The notes under the pieces were generated by a model. It had not been told where the DNA came from, searched no databases, and saw nothing but the letters and a program-made list of their open reading frames with translations. 42,544 nt of DNA from Clostridiales bacterium PH28_bin88. Its GTDB lineage: Bacteria; Bacillota; PH28-bin88. Position numbers and translations under genes: made by a program. Positions within the stretch are counted from its first letter, which is position 1; each line of letters begins with the position of its first letter. Positions 27,566 through 35,668 of the stretch are shown one piece after another. The DNA lies in assembly GCA_000987045.1 (NCBI GenBank), contig LAKY01000023.1, forward strand, positions 3,163 through 45,706, in the 5' to 3' direction.

Positions 27566-28123
27566 ATGTACGAGAGCTGGCGCAATTACTGCGAAAAACT
27601 GAGGCTGGATCCGGGCCTTTTGCTTGCCGAAGAGGATAACAGCGTATTTAACAACGTGGCGGAATCCATCACCGACTTTATCAATCAAAACGGCATCAGC
27701 GGAGAAGCGGTCTTTGTATGGGAACGGTTTGAGGATAATGAGTTTAGGGGCAAGAACCGGCTGGGGATTTTGATGCATACGCCGGTGGGGCCGTTGATCC
27801 GCATCATCCCACGACCCCTGGATGAACGGACGGAAGACGGCGCCGATTTTACTACCGAACTTACCCGGGTGCGGGACGAACAGCAGAAAATGTCTTTCTC
27901 CCGCTGCCTGCCGGTAGGCAAAGTGCTGGCCAAGGTAGGGCACAACACAGTGGTAGAGGAGAGTGTTGAGGGTGAAGCCCTTAACGCAGCCAGCCTGGCA
28001 CACCTCCACGGGGCCAGCGTAGCCCTGGCCACACCGGAATGCCTTGTGTTGAAGCTGGCAGGCGGTGGTGAGGTGACCGTCGTCCCCGAGAACTGTAGCC
28101 TCGCTTATGCAAAAAAACAGTAG
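27566..28123 (+). CDS. Conserved-looking protein of unknown function
   Basis: ATG 27566 behind GGGGGTAGG gives a 185-residue soluble protein, MYESWRNYCEKLRLDPG onward. I do not recognise a family. The first half is charged and acidic (VFVWERFEDNEF, RPLDERTEDGADFTTELTRVRDEQQKM); the second half is more beta-like with VGKVLAKVGHNTVVEESVEG and two cysteines. No signal peptide or membrane helix is visible. It has its own promoter and is followed by a hairpin terminator, so it is probably a single-gene unit. It lies upstream of the arginine/ornithine genes but need not be related. Confidence 0.7.
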   Translation: MYESWRNYCEKLRLDPGLLLAEEDNSVFNNVAESITDFINQNGISGEAVFVWERFEDNEFRGKNRLGILMHTPVGPLIRIIPRPLDERTEDGADFTTELTRVRDEQQKMSFSRCLPVGKVLAKVGHNTVVEESVEGEALNAASLAHLHGASVALATPECLVLKLAGGGEVTVVPENCSLAYAKKQ

Positions 28124-28130
28124 TGACTTA

Positions 28131-28152
28131 AATGCCGGGAAACCCCGGCATT
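28131..28152. terminator. Hairpin after the 27566 gene
   Basis: AATGCCGGG and CCCGGCATT form a perfect nine-base stem eight bases after the stop codon. No T-run follows, so it may act as a weak terminator or mRNA 3' end stabiliser. Confidence 0.6.
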
Positions 28153-28247
28153 CATGAAAATGTAAGCAGGTATTGGCTTTTCTTAGACGAATCACCTATG
28201 ATAACGGCTGCGTAAGCTATCAGAAAGCGGATGCTCAAAGGAGGGGG

Positions 28248-29471
28248 ATGTCTTTGTTAACTAAGAGAGTAGAGCTGCAGGGGCACCTGCTGGATGCCCG
28301 GGTGCTCCCCGGGGTAATCAGCGAGGTGGAAAGCCGCGGGGGTGACATAATTGTAGAAGAATCCACCATCGGGCGGACCAAAGACGACGCCAGCCGGGTG
28401 ATCATGGAGGTCACCGCACCCACGCCGGAAGCGATGACTGAAATTCTGCAGGTGATCGGGTCCTTTGGCGGCCGGGTGATCCACGAGGAGGAAGTGGACC
28501 TGCAGCCCGCGCCCAAAAACGGCGTATTCCCCGAAGGATTCTACTCCACCACCAACCTGCCTACCCAGGTCTTTTTTGCCGGTGAGTACCTGCCGGTGGA
28601 GGATGTGGAAATGGATTGCGCGGTGGTGATCGATACCAGGGACAAAGCCCGGGCCAGGTGCGTCCCCATTCACCGCATCCAGGAGGGTGAGCGGGTGGTG
28701 GTAGGGCACCGGGGAGTGAGGGTGCTGTCACTGGCCCACGAGAAGGAGAAAGAGGTCTTCAGCTTCATGGGCAGCGAGGTATCCAGCGAGCGGCCCAAAA
28801 CCCTGGTGGTCAAAGACATCGCCCTAAAGATGCAAGAAATCCGGGGCCGCGGCGGAAAAATCCTGCTGGTTCTTGGCCCGGCGGTGATTCATACCGGTGC
28901 CGGCCGGCACCTGGAAAGGTTGATCGCCGCGGGTTACGTCCAGTGTGTTTTCGCCGGGAACGCCGTAGCCACCCACGACATCGAGCATGCCTTGTACGGC
29001 ACGTCCCTCGGGATCTACCTGGACACCGGCGCCTCCGCTCGCGGCGGTCATGCCCACCACCTGAGGGCGATTAACCGCATCCGGCTGGCCGGCGGGATCC
29101 GTGACGCGGTAGAGCAGGGTATCCTCACCAGGGGAGTAATGCATGCCCTTGTCACCCACGGGGTTGATTTCGTCCTGGCGGGCTCTATCCGGGATGACGG
29201 GCCGTTGCCCGAAGTGATTTCCGATACGGTGAAGGCCCAGGACGCCATGCGCACTCAGATCCGGGGAGTGGAAATGGCCCTGATGCTGGCGAGCATGCTT
29301 CACGCCATTGCCACCGGCAACATCCTTCCCGCTACTGTCCGGACAGTCTGCGTTGACATCAACCCTGCCGTGGTCACCAAACTTGTGGACAGGGGCAGTC
29401 ATCAGACCATGGGGATCGTCAGCGACGTGGAGTGGTTCCTGGGAGAATTGTGCGACAACCTGCTGGCTTGA
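28248..29471 (+). CDS. LOR/SDH-family protein, probable ornithine cyclodeaminase (archaeal type)
   Basis: ATG 28248 after AAAGGAGGGGG gives 407 residues. The sequence matches the conserved protein family once named for the LOR/SDH bifunctional enzyme region: LLTKRVELQGHLLDARVLP at the N-terminus, the middle GRGGKILLVLGPAVIHTGAG, and a C-terminal nucleotide-binding part with VFAGNAVATHDIEHALYGTSLG and THGVDFVLAGSIRDDGPLPEV. Members of this family in archaea and the C-terminal part of cyanobacterial AgrE/ArgZ have been linked to NAD-dependent conversion of ornithine to proline. The next gene is an arginase 14 bases downstream, which makes ornithine. I therefore infer arginine to ornithine to proline catabolism. 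Confidence 0.8.
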   Translation: MSLLTKRVELQGHLLDARVLPGVISEVESRGGDIIVEESTIGRTKDDASRVIMEVTAPTPEAMTEILQVIGSFGGRVIHEEEVDLQPAPKNGVFPEGFYSTTNLPTQVFFAGEYLPVEDVEMDCAVVIDTRDKARARCVPIHRIQEGERVVVGHRGVRVLSLAHEKEKEVFSFMGSEVSSERPKTLVVKDIALKMQEIRGRGGKILLVLGPAVIHTGAGRHLERLIAAGYVQCVFAGNAVATHDIEHALYGTSLGIYLDTGASARGGHAHHLRAINRIRLAGGIRDAVEQGILTRGVMHALVTHGVDFVLAGSIRDDGPLPEVISDTVKAQDAMRTQIRGVEMALMLASMLHAIATGNILPATVRTVCVDINPAVVTKLVDRGSHQTMGIVSDVEWFLGELCDNLLA

Positions 29472-29485
29472 AAAGGGGTCCGGTT

Positions 29486-30397
29486 ATGGCTGAAGGAAAG
29501 AAAAAAATCAAGATCCTGGGTGTACCCATGGACCTGGGGGCAGACAGGCGCGGTGTGGACATGGGCCCCAGCGCCATCCGCTACGCCGGGTTGAAGCCCG
29601 GCCTCCAAGGCCTGGGGAACGTTGCGGAGGATGCGGGCAATGTGACCGTCCCGGTTGCGGAAAGCCTGGTCCCCGGCGACCCGCGCCTAAAATTCCTGGT
29701 AGAAATAGCCGCCGCGGTTAACACCCTGGCGAGGCAGGTAGCTGTGGCCTTTGCCTCGGGACACTTCCACCTGCTGTTGGGAGGTGATCACAGTATCACC
29801 ATCGGCGGGGTCGCCGGCGTAGCCCGTCAAGTATCCGGGGCGTTAGGCCTCCTGTGGCTGGACGGGCACGGGGACTGTAACACCCCCGAAACCACCCTCA
29901 CCGGGAACATCCACGGCATGTCCCTGGCAGTGTGCCTGGGCTATGGCTCGCCTGATCTGGTGGGGTGCAGCTTCCCCGGACCCAAGGTCCTGGCCCGCCA
30001 CACCTCCCTGGTGGGGGTGCGGAACCTGGACCCCCGGGAGCAGGAGTTTATCCAGAAATCCGGGATTACCGTATTCACCATGAAAGATATTGATCAAATG
30101 GGAATGCAGGAGGTAATGCGCCGCGCCCTGCGGGTTGTCTCCGAGGGGACCGCGGGGTTTTACACCAGCCTGGACATGGATGTATTGGACCCCCGGGAAG
30201 CTCCCGGGGTAGGAACCCCGGTACCGGGGGGCATCACTTACCGGGAAGCCCACCTGGCCATGGAGATGGTTGCCGAATCCGGCAGCATGCTGGCGATGGA
30301 CGTTACCGAGGTCAACCCCATTCTTGATCACAGCAACAAGACAGCCCAACTGGCGGTGGAACTGGTCCTCTCCGCCCTGGGGAAAACTATTCTCTGA
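29486..30397 (+). CDS. rocF: Arginase (ureohydrolase family)
   Basis: The 303-residue enzyme belongs to the manganese ureohydrolases, which release urea from arginine or agmatine. Metal-ligand motifs are LLGGDHSI (His), LDGHGDCN (Asp-x-His-x-Asp; the usual DAH has become DGH) and SLDMDVLDP (two Asp). The NTPETTLTGNIHGM loop resembles the arginase substrate loop (NTP..SGNxHGMP) more than agmatinase, so arginase is preferred. ATG 29486 follows AAGGGG. The upstream ornithine-consuming enzyme supports the assignment. The Ala-to-Gly change at the second ligand motif is slightly unusual but keeps all ligands. Confidence 0.88.
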   Translation: MAEGKKKIKILGVPMDLGADRRGVDMGPSAIRYAGLKPGLQGLGNVAEDAGNVTVPVAESLVPGDPRLKFLVEIAAAVNTLARQVAVAFASGHFHLLLGGDHSITIGGVAGVARQVSGALGLLWLDGHGDCNTPETTLTGNIHGMSLAVCLGYGSPDLVGCSFPGPKVLARHTSLVGVRNLDPREQEFIQKSGITVFTMKDIDQMGMQEVMRRALRVVSEGTAGFYTSLDMDVLDPREAPGVGTPVPGGITYREAHLAMEMVAESGSMLAMDVTEVNPILDHSNKTAQLAVELVLSALGKTIL

Positions 30398-30481
30398 GAA
30401 TAAGGCCTTTGCCAATGCGCATAAAATTCCTTCCCGGGGAAAGCCTATTTACGGAAACCAACCCGAAGGAGGATGTGTTTT

Positions 30482-30733
30482 ATGCCCAACGATTCCCGGA
30501 TCATGTGCAGCGTGAACAACTGCCATTACTGGAAACAAGGCAACATCTGCGATGCGTCGAAGATCATGATCACCTCCGACGCTTTTGGCGACCGGCAGCC
30601 GGATAGTTTCGACGCCATGCAGGCTTCCACCGCTGAACCCACACCCGCACAGACCTGTATGGAAACCTGCTGCAAAACCTTTGTAACCAAAGGTTCCCGC
30701 CAGACAACAGCTGATGGCATCATGAGACTTTAA
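30482..30733 (+). CDS. DUF1540 cysteine-rich small protein
   Basis: ATG 30482 after GAAGGAGG gives 83 residues. The N-terminal block CSVNNCHYWKQGNICDASKI is the DUF1540 signature (C-x4-C-x8-C with aromatic W), and the C-terminal CMETCCKTF contributes further cysteines. DUF1540 proteins are small Firmicutes proteins, thought to bind zinc, with no known function. The gene lies between arginase and another short gene and may be in the same transcript. Confidence 0.85.
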   Translation: MPNDSRIMCSVNNCHYWKQGNICDASKIMITSDAFGDRQPDSFDAMQASTAEPTPAQTCMETCCKTFVTKGSRQTTADGIMRL

Positions 30734-30753
30734 CCTTCGAAAGGAGCTCTTCT

Positions 30754-30930
30754 ATGCAGAAAGGTAAGCGAAAGGACACCGCCACCGGGGAAACGACCAA
30801 CCGGCAGCAAATGTTCGGTGGGACGGAACACTTCCGCATACCCCATGAAGCCATCGGACTGCAGCACTTCGACGACGACGGCAACTCCCGTTGCAGGGTG
30901 GGCCGGGACCGGGAACCGGAACGTAAGTAA
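30754..30930 (+). CDS. Short basic protein of unknown function
   Basis: This 58-residue frame starts at ATG 30754 behind AAAGGAG (seven bases) and ends at TAA 30930. It reads MQKGKRKDTATGETTNRQQM then FGGTEHFRIPHEAIGLQHFD and a basic tail RDREPERK. It is very hydrophilic, with no membrane or export signal and a single cysteine. The ribosome site, the position 20 bases after the DUF1540 gene and the terminator directly behind it support a real gene. I recognise no family. Confidence 0.65.
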   Translation: MQKGKRKDTATGETTNRQQMFGGTEHFRIPHEAIGLQHFDDDGNSRCRVGRDREPERK

Positions 30931-30950
30931 ATGGGTTCAATAGGATACTG

Positions 30951-30972
30951 GAAGGCGGTTGAAACCGCCTTC
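30951..30972 (+). terminator. Terminator after the small-protein genes
   Basis: GAAGGCGGTT and AACCGCCTTC are perfect inverted copies separated by two bases, located 20 bases after the last stop, followed by GTTGATTC. It likely ends the arginase operon. Confidence 0.75.
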
Positions 30973-31021
30973 GTTGATTCAAAGGCTCAGTCTTACATTG
31001 GATAGCCATGGCCGCGTATGA

Positions 31022-31050
31022 TTGACAGCGTAATTTTTAAATAGTATACT
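31022..31050 (+). promoter_or_regulatory. Strong consensus promoter of the CGGC gene
   Basis: TTGACA (31022-31027) and TATACT (31045-31050) are separated by exactly 17 bases, one of the best sigma-A type matches in the window. The start codon of the CGGC gene is 53 bases downstream. Confidence 0.8.
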
Positions 31051-31102
31051 TGAATTATACCCGTCAAGGGTAAATTTGCGTCCTTCGAAAGAAGGGGTAT
31101 AA

Positions 31103-31645
31103 TTGAAAAAAGTAGGTATTCTAAGATGCCAAAAGCTTGAGTCTATTTGCCCCATGTTTGATTGCCTGCAGGCCTACCATAACGGCAGCGGCACTTTCGG
31201 CGCCTTTCGCTCGGAAAATGGCGGCGAGCCCTTGCAGTTGGCTGGGGTAGCCACCTGCGGTGGTTGTGCCGGTAACCGGAGGGGTGAAAAAGCCAAGAAG
31301 ATGGTGGATAACATGTTGGCCCACGGGATTGAGGTGATTTTCTTGTCTTCGTGCATTATCCGGGAAGAATTCTTCCCCACCGAACTGGAGGGACAATCCC
31401 TGGAGCAAGTGGAGAAAAACATCCGGACATGCCTGTTTCACCCGTCGGACCCCTATGCAGACCATCAGGCCCACGAAGTGGCCTGTGCTTTTTGCGCCGG
31501 CCACCTGGAGGCGGCCTGCCCCAACAAACTGCCCGAGATTATCAAGGATTACCTCAAGGGTAAAGCAACCTTGGTTAACGGCACCCACCTTGAACACATG
31601 GATACCCACAACCTGAATCCTATCGCTCTTTATGCCAAGAGTTAG
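31103..31645 (+). CDS. CGGC-domain metal-binding protein
   Basis: The TTG start at 31103 follows GAAGGGG and gives 180 residues. The family mark is CGGCAGNRRGEKA, with further cysteines in CQKLESICPMFDC, LSSCIIREEF and ACAFCAGHLEAACPNK: nine or more cysteines in all, suggesting an iron-sulfur or other metal site. CGGC domains occur in anaerobes, often beside NifX/NifB-type proteins; here a NifX-like gene follows after 60 bases. Function is not known. A strong promoter precedes it. Confidence 0.85.
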   Translation: MKKVGILRCQKLESICPMFDCLQAYHNGSGTFGAFRSENGGEPLQLAGVATCGGCAGNRRGEKAKKMVDNMLAHGIEVIFLSSCIIREEFFPTELEGQSLEQVEKNIRTCLFHPSDPYADHQAHEVACAFCAGHLEAACPNKLPEIIKDYLKGKATLVNGTHLEHMDTHNLNPIALYAKS

Positions 31646-31704
31646 GTGCCTCAGAAGTCGTGTAAAACACACTGGTATTTCACATGAGAAGGGAGACTGG
31701 GGAT

Positions 31705-32076
31705 ATGCGAATTGCCATCGCCGAACTGAACGGAGAGGTCAACCAGCACTTTGGGCAGACCCGCCGCTTTGCCTTGCTGGACACAAAAGATAACCGGCCG
31801 GGGCCAGTACAATACCTGGACGCCTCGGGTTTGCAACACAGGCACGAGGGCTTGGCTAATCTGTTAAAAAGCGCCGGGGTGGAAACGGTGATCACCGGCG
31901 GTATCGGGCCTGGCGCCATCAGTGCCCTGGAGGCCATGGGGTTTGAAGTAATAACAGGCGCCGCAGGTAAAATCGAGGACGTCGCCCTGCTGTATGCCCA
32001 GGGCAAATTGGTGTCTACAGGAGCGGTGTGCGGGCACCACCACGACGATCACCAGCACCACCATCACCATCATTGA
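31705..32076 (+). CDS. NifX/NifB-type dinitrogenase iron-molybdenum cofactor family protein
   Basis: ATG 31705 follows GGGAGACTGGGG and gives 123 residues. The core is the NifX fold (MRIAIAELNGEVNQHFGQTR ... VETVITGGIGPGAISALEAMG). Proteins of this family bind metal clusters; many in non-diazotrophs have unknown roles. The C-terminus is a natural histidine-rich tail, CGHHHDDHQHHHHHH, likely to bind nickel, zinc or other metal. Together with the upstream CGGC protein it suggests a small metal-handling unit. No nif structural genes are in the window. Confidence 0.85.
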   Translation: MRIAIAELNGEVNQHFGQTRRFALLDTKDNRPGPVQYLDASGLQHRHEGLANLLKSAGVETVITGGIGPGAISALEAMGFEVITGAAGKIEDVALLYAQGKLVSTGAVCGHHHDDHQHHHHHH

Positions 32077-32198
32077 TTACAGCTTCAGAAACTCTACCTG
32101 TCTGCGGAATGAGTACAACCGGCTTTTGCACGTGAAATTGGGCTTACCTGAATTTGCCGTGTGTGCTCTTCCTTTTCCCGGCGTACACTAAGTGCGCT

Positions 32199-32650
32199 AT
32201 GAAACCACGGCAAACCAGTAATACAGGACTGTCTACATTCAAAATCGCCGCCACCTACATCGGGACCATCGTCGGGGCGGGGTTCGCCTCCGGGCAGGAA
32301 GTGCTGCAGTTTTTCGGCTATTTCGGAGTATGGGGAATAGCCGGTTTAACCGTGGCAACAGCGCTTTTTATCCTTTTCGGGCACTTCATCCTGGAACTAG
32401 GCAGGCGCCTGCAAGCCAAACTCTGGTCGGCGTGTTGTTCCCTCTGGTGGGTTACGCCGGGCTTCTACTACTGGGTTCTCTTGCCTACGGAATGGGCAAG
32501 GAACACTTTTCAAACATCTCCCGCAGACTAGAGGTGTTTAACCCGGCTTATCAAAAGAGGTTTGAAGAAAGCCATGGGCAGGACAGGCATTCAAGGGATA
32601 GTTCCACCGGTGATAAATTTGTTGAAGAAAAAGGAGGCCGGCAGCCATAA
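32199..32650 (+). pseudogene. YkvI-like membrane protein with internal deletion and frameshift
   Basis: The frame from ATG 32199 encodes a normal N-terminus for YkvI-like transporters (ATYIGTIVGAGFASGQEVLQ, then FFGYFGVWGIAGLTVATALF) and after about 72 residues runs into nonsense and stops at 32531. In another frame, from about 32415 to 32650, the sequence LVGVLFPLVGYAGLLLLGSL followed by a charged tail looks like the C-terminal end of the same kind of protein. About 250 central residues are missing. The junction is near 32410-32420. It cannot encode a functional transporter. Confidence 0.7.
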
Positions 32651-32821
32651 GGCTAGCCGGCCATAATGTTATAATTACCTCCCTTGCTGGTTTTGTAAAA
32701 GGATTAGATTGTTGAACAGGCTTTCCTCAATCCCCTTCCCCCCCCCCAATTGCCTATTATACTCAACATAATATTCGTGGTCAGTTTGTTTTGCGTAATT
32801 ATATTCAACAAAAGGAACTTT

Positions 32822-33804
32822 TTATTGTCCGGTACTAGTCTGTACACGGCGACGTACCAGCAAACCATACTTCTCGTTTAACTTGATAAACCAAGCCGCG
32901 GCTTGTTGTTGGATCAGAAAAGCCAGCGATACCATTAACGCGGCGTTGGGACCAAAAGCGGTAGCAGCAAGACCTATGGAAATGGAAAGGTTGCGCAAAA
33001 CAGTTGCAAAGACGAGGGTTAAGGCATTCGTCTCATCGAAAAGTGAACGGCCGACAAGTATCGCCATTCCGTAATTAAAGCCGTAAAAAATCAGCTGTAC
33101 CAGCAAGGCAACCATGAAAATGTCCAGCCGGGATGCAATCCGCGGGGCATTCATGCTAATACTGGTAAAGACTATAAACACCATGCCCCAGGCACTGGCA
33201 GCGGGTAGGTAGGGCTTAATTTTTTCTGAAATTCTTCGGGAGAATACCTTTTCATTAACCAGGAATATGTCAGGACACCCATCATGAGAGGCAGTAAAAT
33301 GACCAGCGCGATAGTTTTTAAGGTCAGCCAGACATCGACAGGAACATACTTGCCCACCATTACAAGGAGATACCACGGCGCCAGGAAAGAGCCCAGAAGC
33401 AGCCCTGTAGTTGTCAGTTTGATTGCCCCTGGCACATTCCCTTTAGCCAGCATGGCAAAAGCAATAGTCATGTTGCTGGTAGGTAGTAGAGACGTAATGG
33501 CCAGGCCAGCGAACAACTGCGGGTCTCTGAGTAAGAACCCCACACCAAGGAGGTAAGCTACAACTGGAACTACTAGGAAGTTTAGAATTATCATGGTGAA
33601 CAAAAGCTTACCCTGTGACAAGTTGAATACCTCACGAAGCTTAAACCCGATCATAGTGGGGTAAATCATGAGCACCGTTACCGGAAGAATTAACTTTTTC
33701 AGGTTTGAAGTATCCACCAGCAAACCGGTGACAAACCCCACCACCAATACGACCGGGATCACCACGGCAATATTCTTTGAAGGCCATAAAAACAGTTTTT
33801 TCAA
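32822..33804 (-). pseudogene. ACR3/BASS-type transporter split by a one-base frameshift
   Basis: The first frame (33804-33172) reads MKKLFLWPSKNIAVVIPVVL and several membrane segments of a bile-acid/arsenite-type transporter (LPTSNMTIAFAMLAKGNVPG is characteristic). It leaves the family sequence at SPEEFQKK, where an A6 run lies (plus-strand T6 at 33220-33225). The remainder continues in the next frame (KIKPYLPAASAWGMVFIVFT to 32822). One additional A, or a -1 slip on the run, restores one protein of about 327 residues. Arsenite efflux (ACR3) is possible; a sodium-dependent organic-anion carrier is equally so. It could be a real pseudogene, a sequencing error, or expressed by slippage. Confidence 0.75.
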
Positions 33805-33905
33805 TCTAATTACCCTCTTTCTGTCTCTGATTGGCCATTATGCATCTACGATAATCCACTACGTCCTGTTTTATTATTTGCATCCTGACCTCAGTTTTGT
33901 CCTGC

Positions 33906-34952
33906 TTATGGGGTAACAGTCATCGTCCCTTTGGGACCTGACACCACCTCCCCAACAATGGCGGCCTCTATGCACCCCGCGTCCAGCAAGGCAGCCTGCA
34001 AGCGCTCCGCTCGTTCAGACGGCACAGCCATCAACAGTCCTCCCGAAGTCTGGGCGTCGCAAAGGACCATCCGGGCCTCGGGCGGCAGTTGTTGACCCCA
34101 TTCAACCTTATCGCGTAAGAACCGGTAGTTGTTATGGGTACCGTTGGGAACCGCCCCCGCCTGGGCGAGTTCCCATGTCTCCGCTATCACCGGAACCTTT
34201 TTGAGACTAACCCGGGCGGAAATTCCGCTGGCCATCATCATTTCATGCAGGTGCCCCATCAGGCCGTACCCGCTGACATCGGTACAGGCACTAACCCCCA
34301 CCGCCACCATGGCTTCCGCGGCTCCTTTGTTGAGTTGGACCATGATCCTTGAAACCTTGTCTTCCAGTTCCTCTCCGGCCAGCCCCCGGTCGATGGCGGT
34401 GGTAATAATCCCCGTTCCTAACGGCTTGGTCAGGATTAATACATCCCCCTCTATGGCGCCGCCCTTGGTCACTACCCGGTCCGGGTGGACGACGCCGGTC
34501 ACCGCCATCCCGTATTTGGGGGCGCTATCTTCCACCGAGTGCCCGCCGGCCACTACCACCCCGGCCTCGGCGGCCTTGTCACAGCCACCTTTCATGATCT
34601 GCCCCAGGTAACTGAGGGAGAGGGTTTTGACGGGAAAGCAGGTCAGGTTCAGCGCCAGGACCGGCCTGGCCCCCACGGCGTAGATATCGCTGATGGCGTT
34701 GGCGGCGGCGACGGCGCCGAAGGCGTACGGGTCGTTAACCACGGGGGTAATGAAATCCACGGTCTGGACCACCGCCAGTTCCGGCAACAGCCGGTAGACC
34801 GCGGCATCATCCCTGGTCCCCCCCAGGAGGTTTTCGTTTTGTGCGCAGGGAAGGAAACTCAACACCTCTAACAGGTCCGCCGGACCGATTTTGCAGGCTC
34901 AACCGGAACCGGGTGAGTAACTGGTTAACCTGATTTTGGGAAGTTGATGCAT
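33906..34952 (-). CDS. selD: Selenide, water dikinase, itself a selenoprotein (UGA read as Sec)
   Basis: SelD makes selenophosphate from selenide and ATP, the selenium donor for selenocysteine. The simple frame starts only at 34865, losing the active site. Read from ATG 34952 (GGAGGTGG upstream), the protein begins MHQLPKIRLTSYSPGSG, then UGA (34899-34901), then ACKIGPADLLEVL. This is the canonical SelD N-terminus, with the UGA at residue 18 exactly where the catalytic Cys/Sec stands. The product has 348 residues, with GTRDDAAVYR, TVDFITPVVNDPYAFG and GGHSVEDSAPKYG as further family motifs. A hairpin follows the UGA at the right distance for a bacterial SECIS element. This implies a selenocysteine-decoding host. 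Confidence 0.93.
34874..34901 (-). promoter_or_regulatory. Putative bacterial SECIS element in selD
   Basis: From the UGA on the minus strand, GGTCC and GGACC form a five-base apical stem with a GGC loop located 21-23 bases from the U of UGA, within the usual window for SelB binding. Guanines at the loop are typical of bacterial SECIS elements. Confidence 0.6.
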
Positions 34953-35146
34953 GCCTGCCACCTCCGAAGGTTTTCACAGACTGGCCTGTAGTAATGGCTA
35001 TCTCTTTCATTATATCCTTAATACGCAGTAAAAACAGTGGACTAGAGGTTGAAGGCATACTTGCTTATACTTTTCTTATTTGCTTGATAGTATTTAGTTA
35101 AAATGAAAATGTAAATAATAGTCGCCAATACTATACTTACATAGTT

Positions 35147-35668
35147 GGCTCTTCTCCAAAACATTACAGTAAACCTTGGTAGGAAAATAGAAAGATGACG
35201 GCTAAGAATCCTAGGTAATTGCGAGCCTCATCGCATTACCAAACCCTTCGAAAGGATGATTCTTATGCCGTCATCAATAGCCACCTCCATTTTAAACCTT
35301 CCCAGGGCGAAATTCAAGGACATGGAATATGTAAACGATACCCAGAGAACTCAGTTCGTCCGGATCAATGTGGACTCGGATAAGCGGTACAAACCACGGT
35401 GCTCAAATTGCGGCAGCCCTGCTCCTATCAACCGTAACGGCTTCCGTGAAGCCCGGGACAGTGGAGCCTTTGGCCATATAGTATATCTACGTTTCGAACA
35501 GCGAGAGGTTAATTGCCCAAACTGTGGTATCCTTTAACCTGGACTGGAAGACGGTCAAACGGATCGACAAAGAGTATTTACTACGGACATTTGAAGAAAT
35601 CAGCTTAGACGGCCTTACCCTCATTGGCCTTGACGAAGTAGCCAGGGCCAAGGGACACGACTACCTGA
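35147..35668 (+). mobile_element. ISL3-family remnant (left end and broken transposase start)
   Basis: The left inverted repeat GGCTCTTCTCCAAAACATTA starts at 35147. From ATG 35265 the transposase N-terminus follows (MPSSIATSILNLPRAKFKD, zinc knuckles CSNCGS and CPNCGI). At 35531/35532 exactly 110 bases are missing compared with the second copy at the right end of the window (its bases 42374-42483), which shifts the frame. The sequence then agrees with the second copy up to base 35668, where it changes abruptly into an nrfD gene. The rest of the element, including its right end, is gone. Confidence 0.85.

Noticed and set aside
32029..32073. Vector-derived histidine tag
   Set aside because: The HHHDDHQHHHHHH tail is irregular, in a native gene context and similar tails are known on metal-binding proteins.
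32074..32076. UGA at the end of the His-rich NifX-like gene as selenocysteine
   Set aside because: The sequence after it is short, unlike the family and lacks a hairpin; the protein is already full length.
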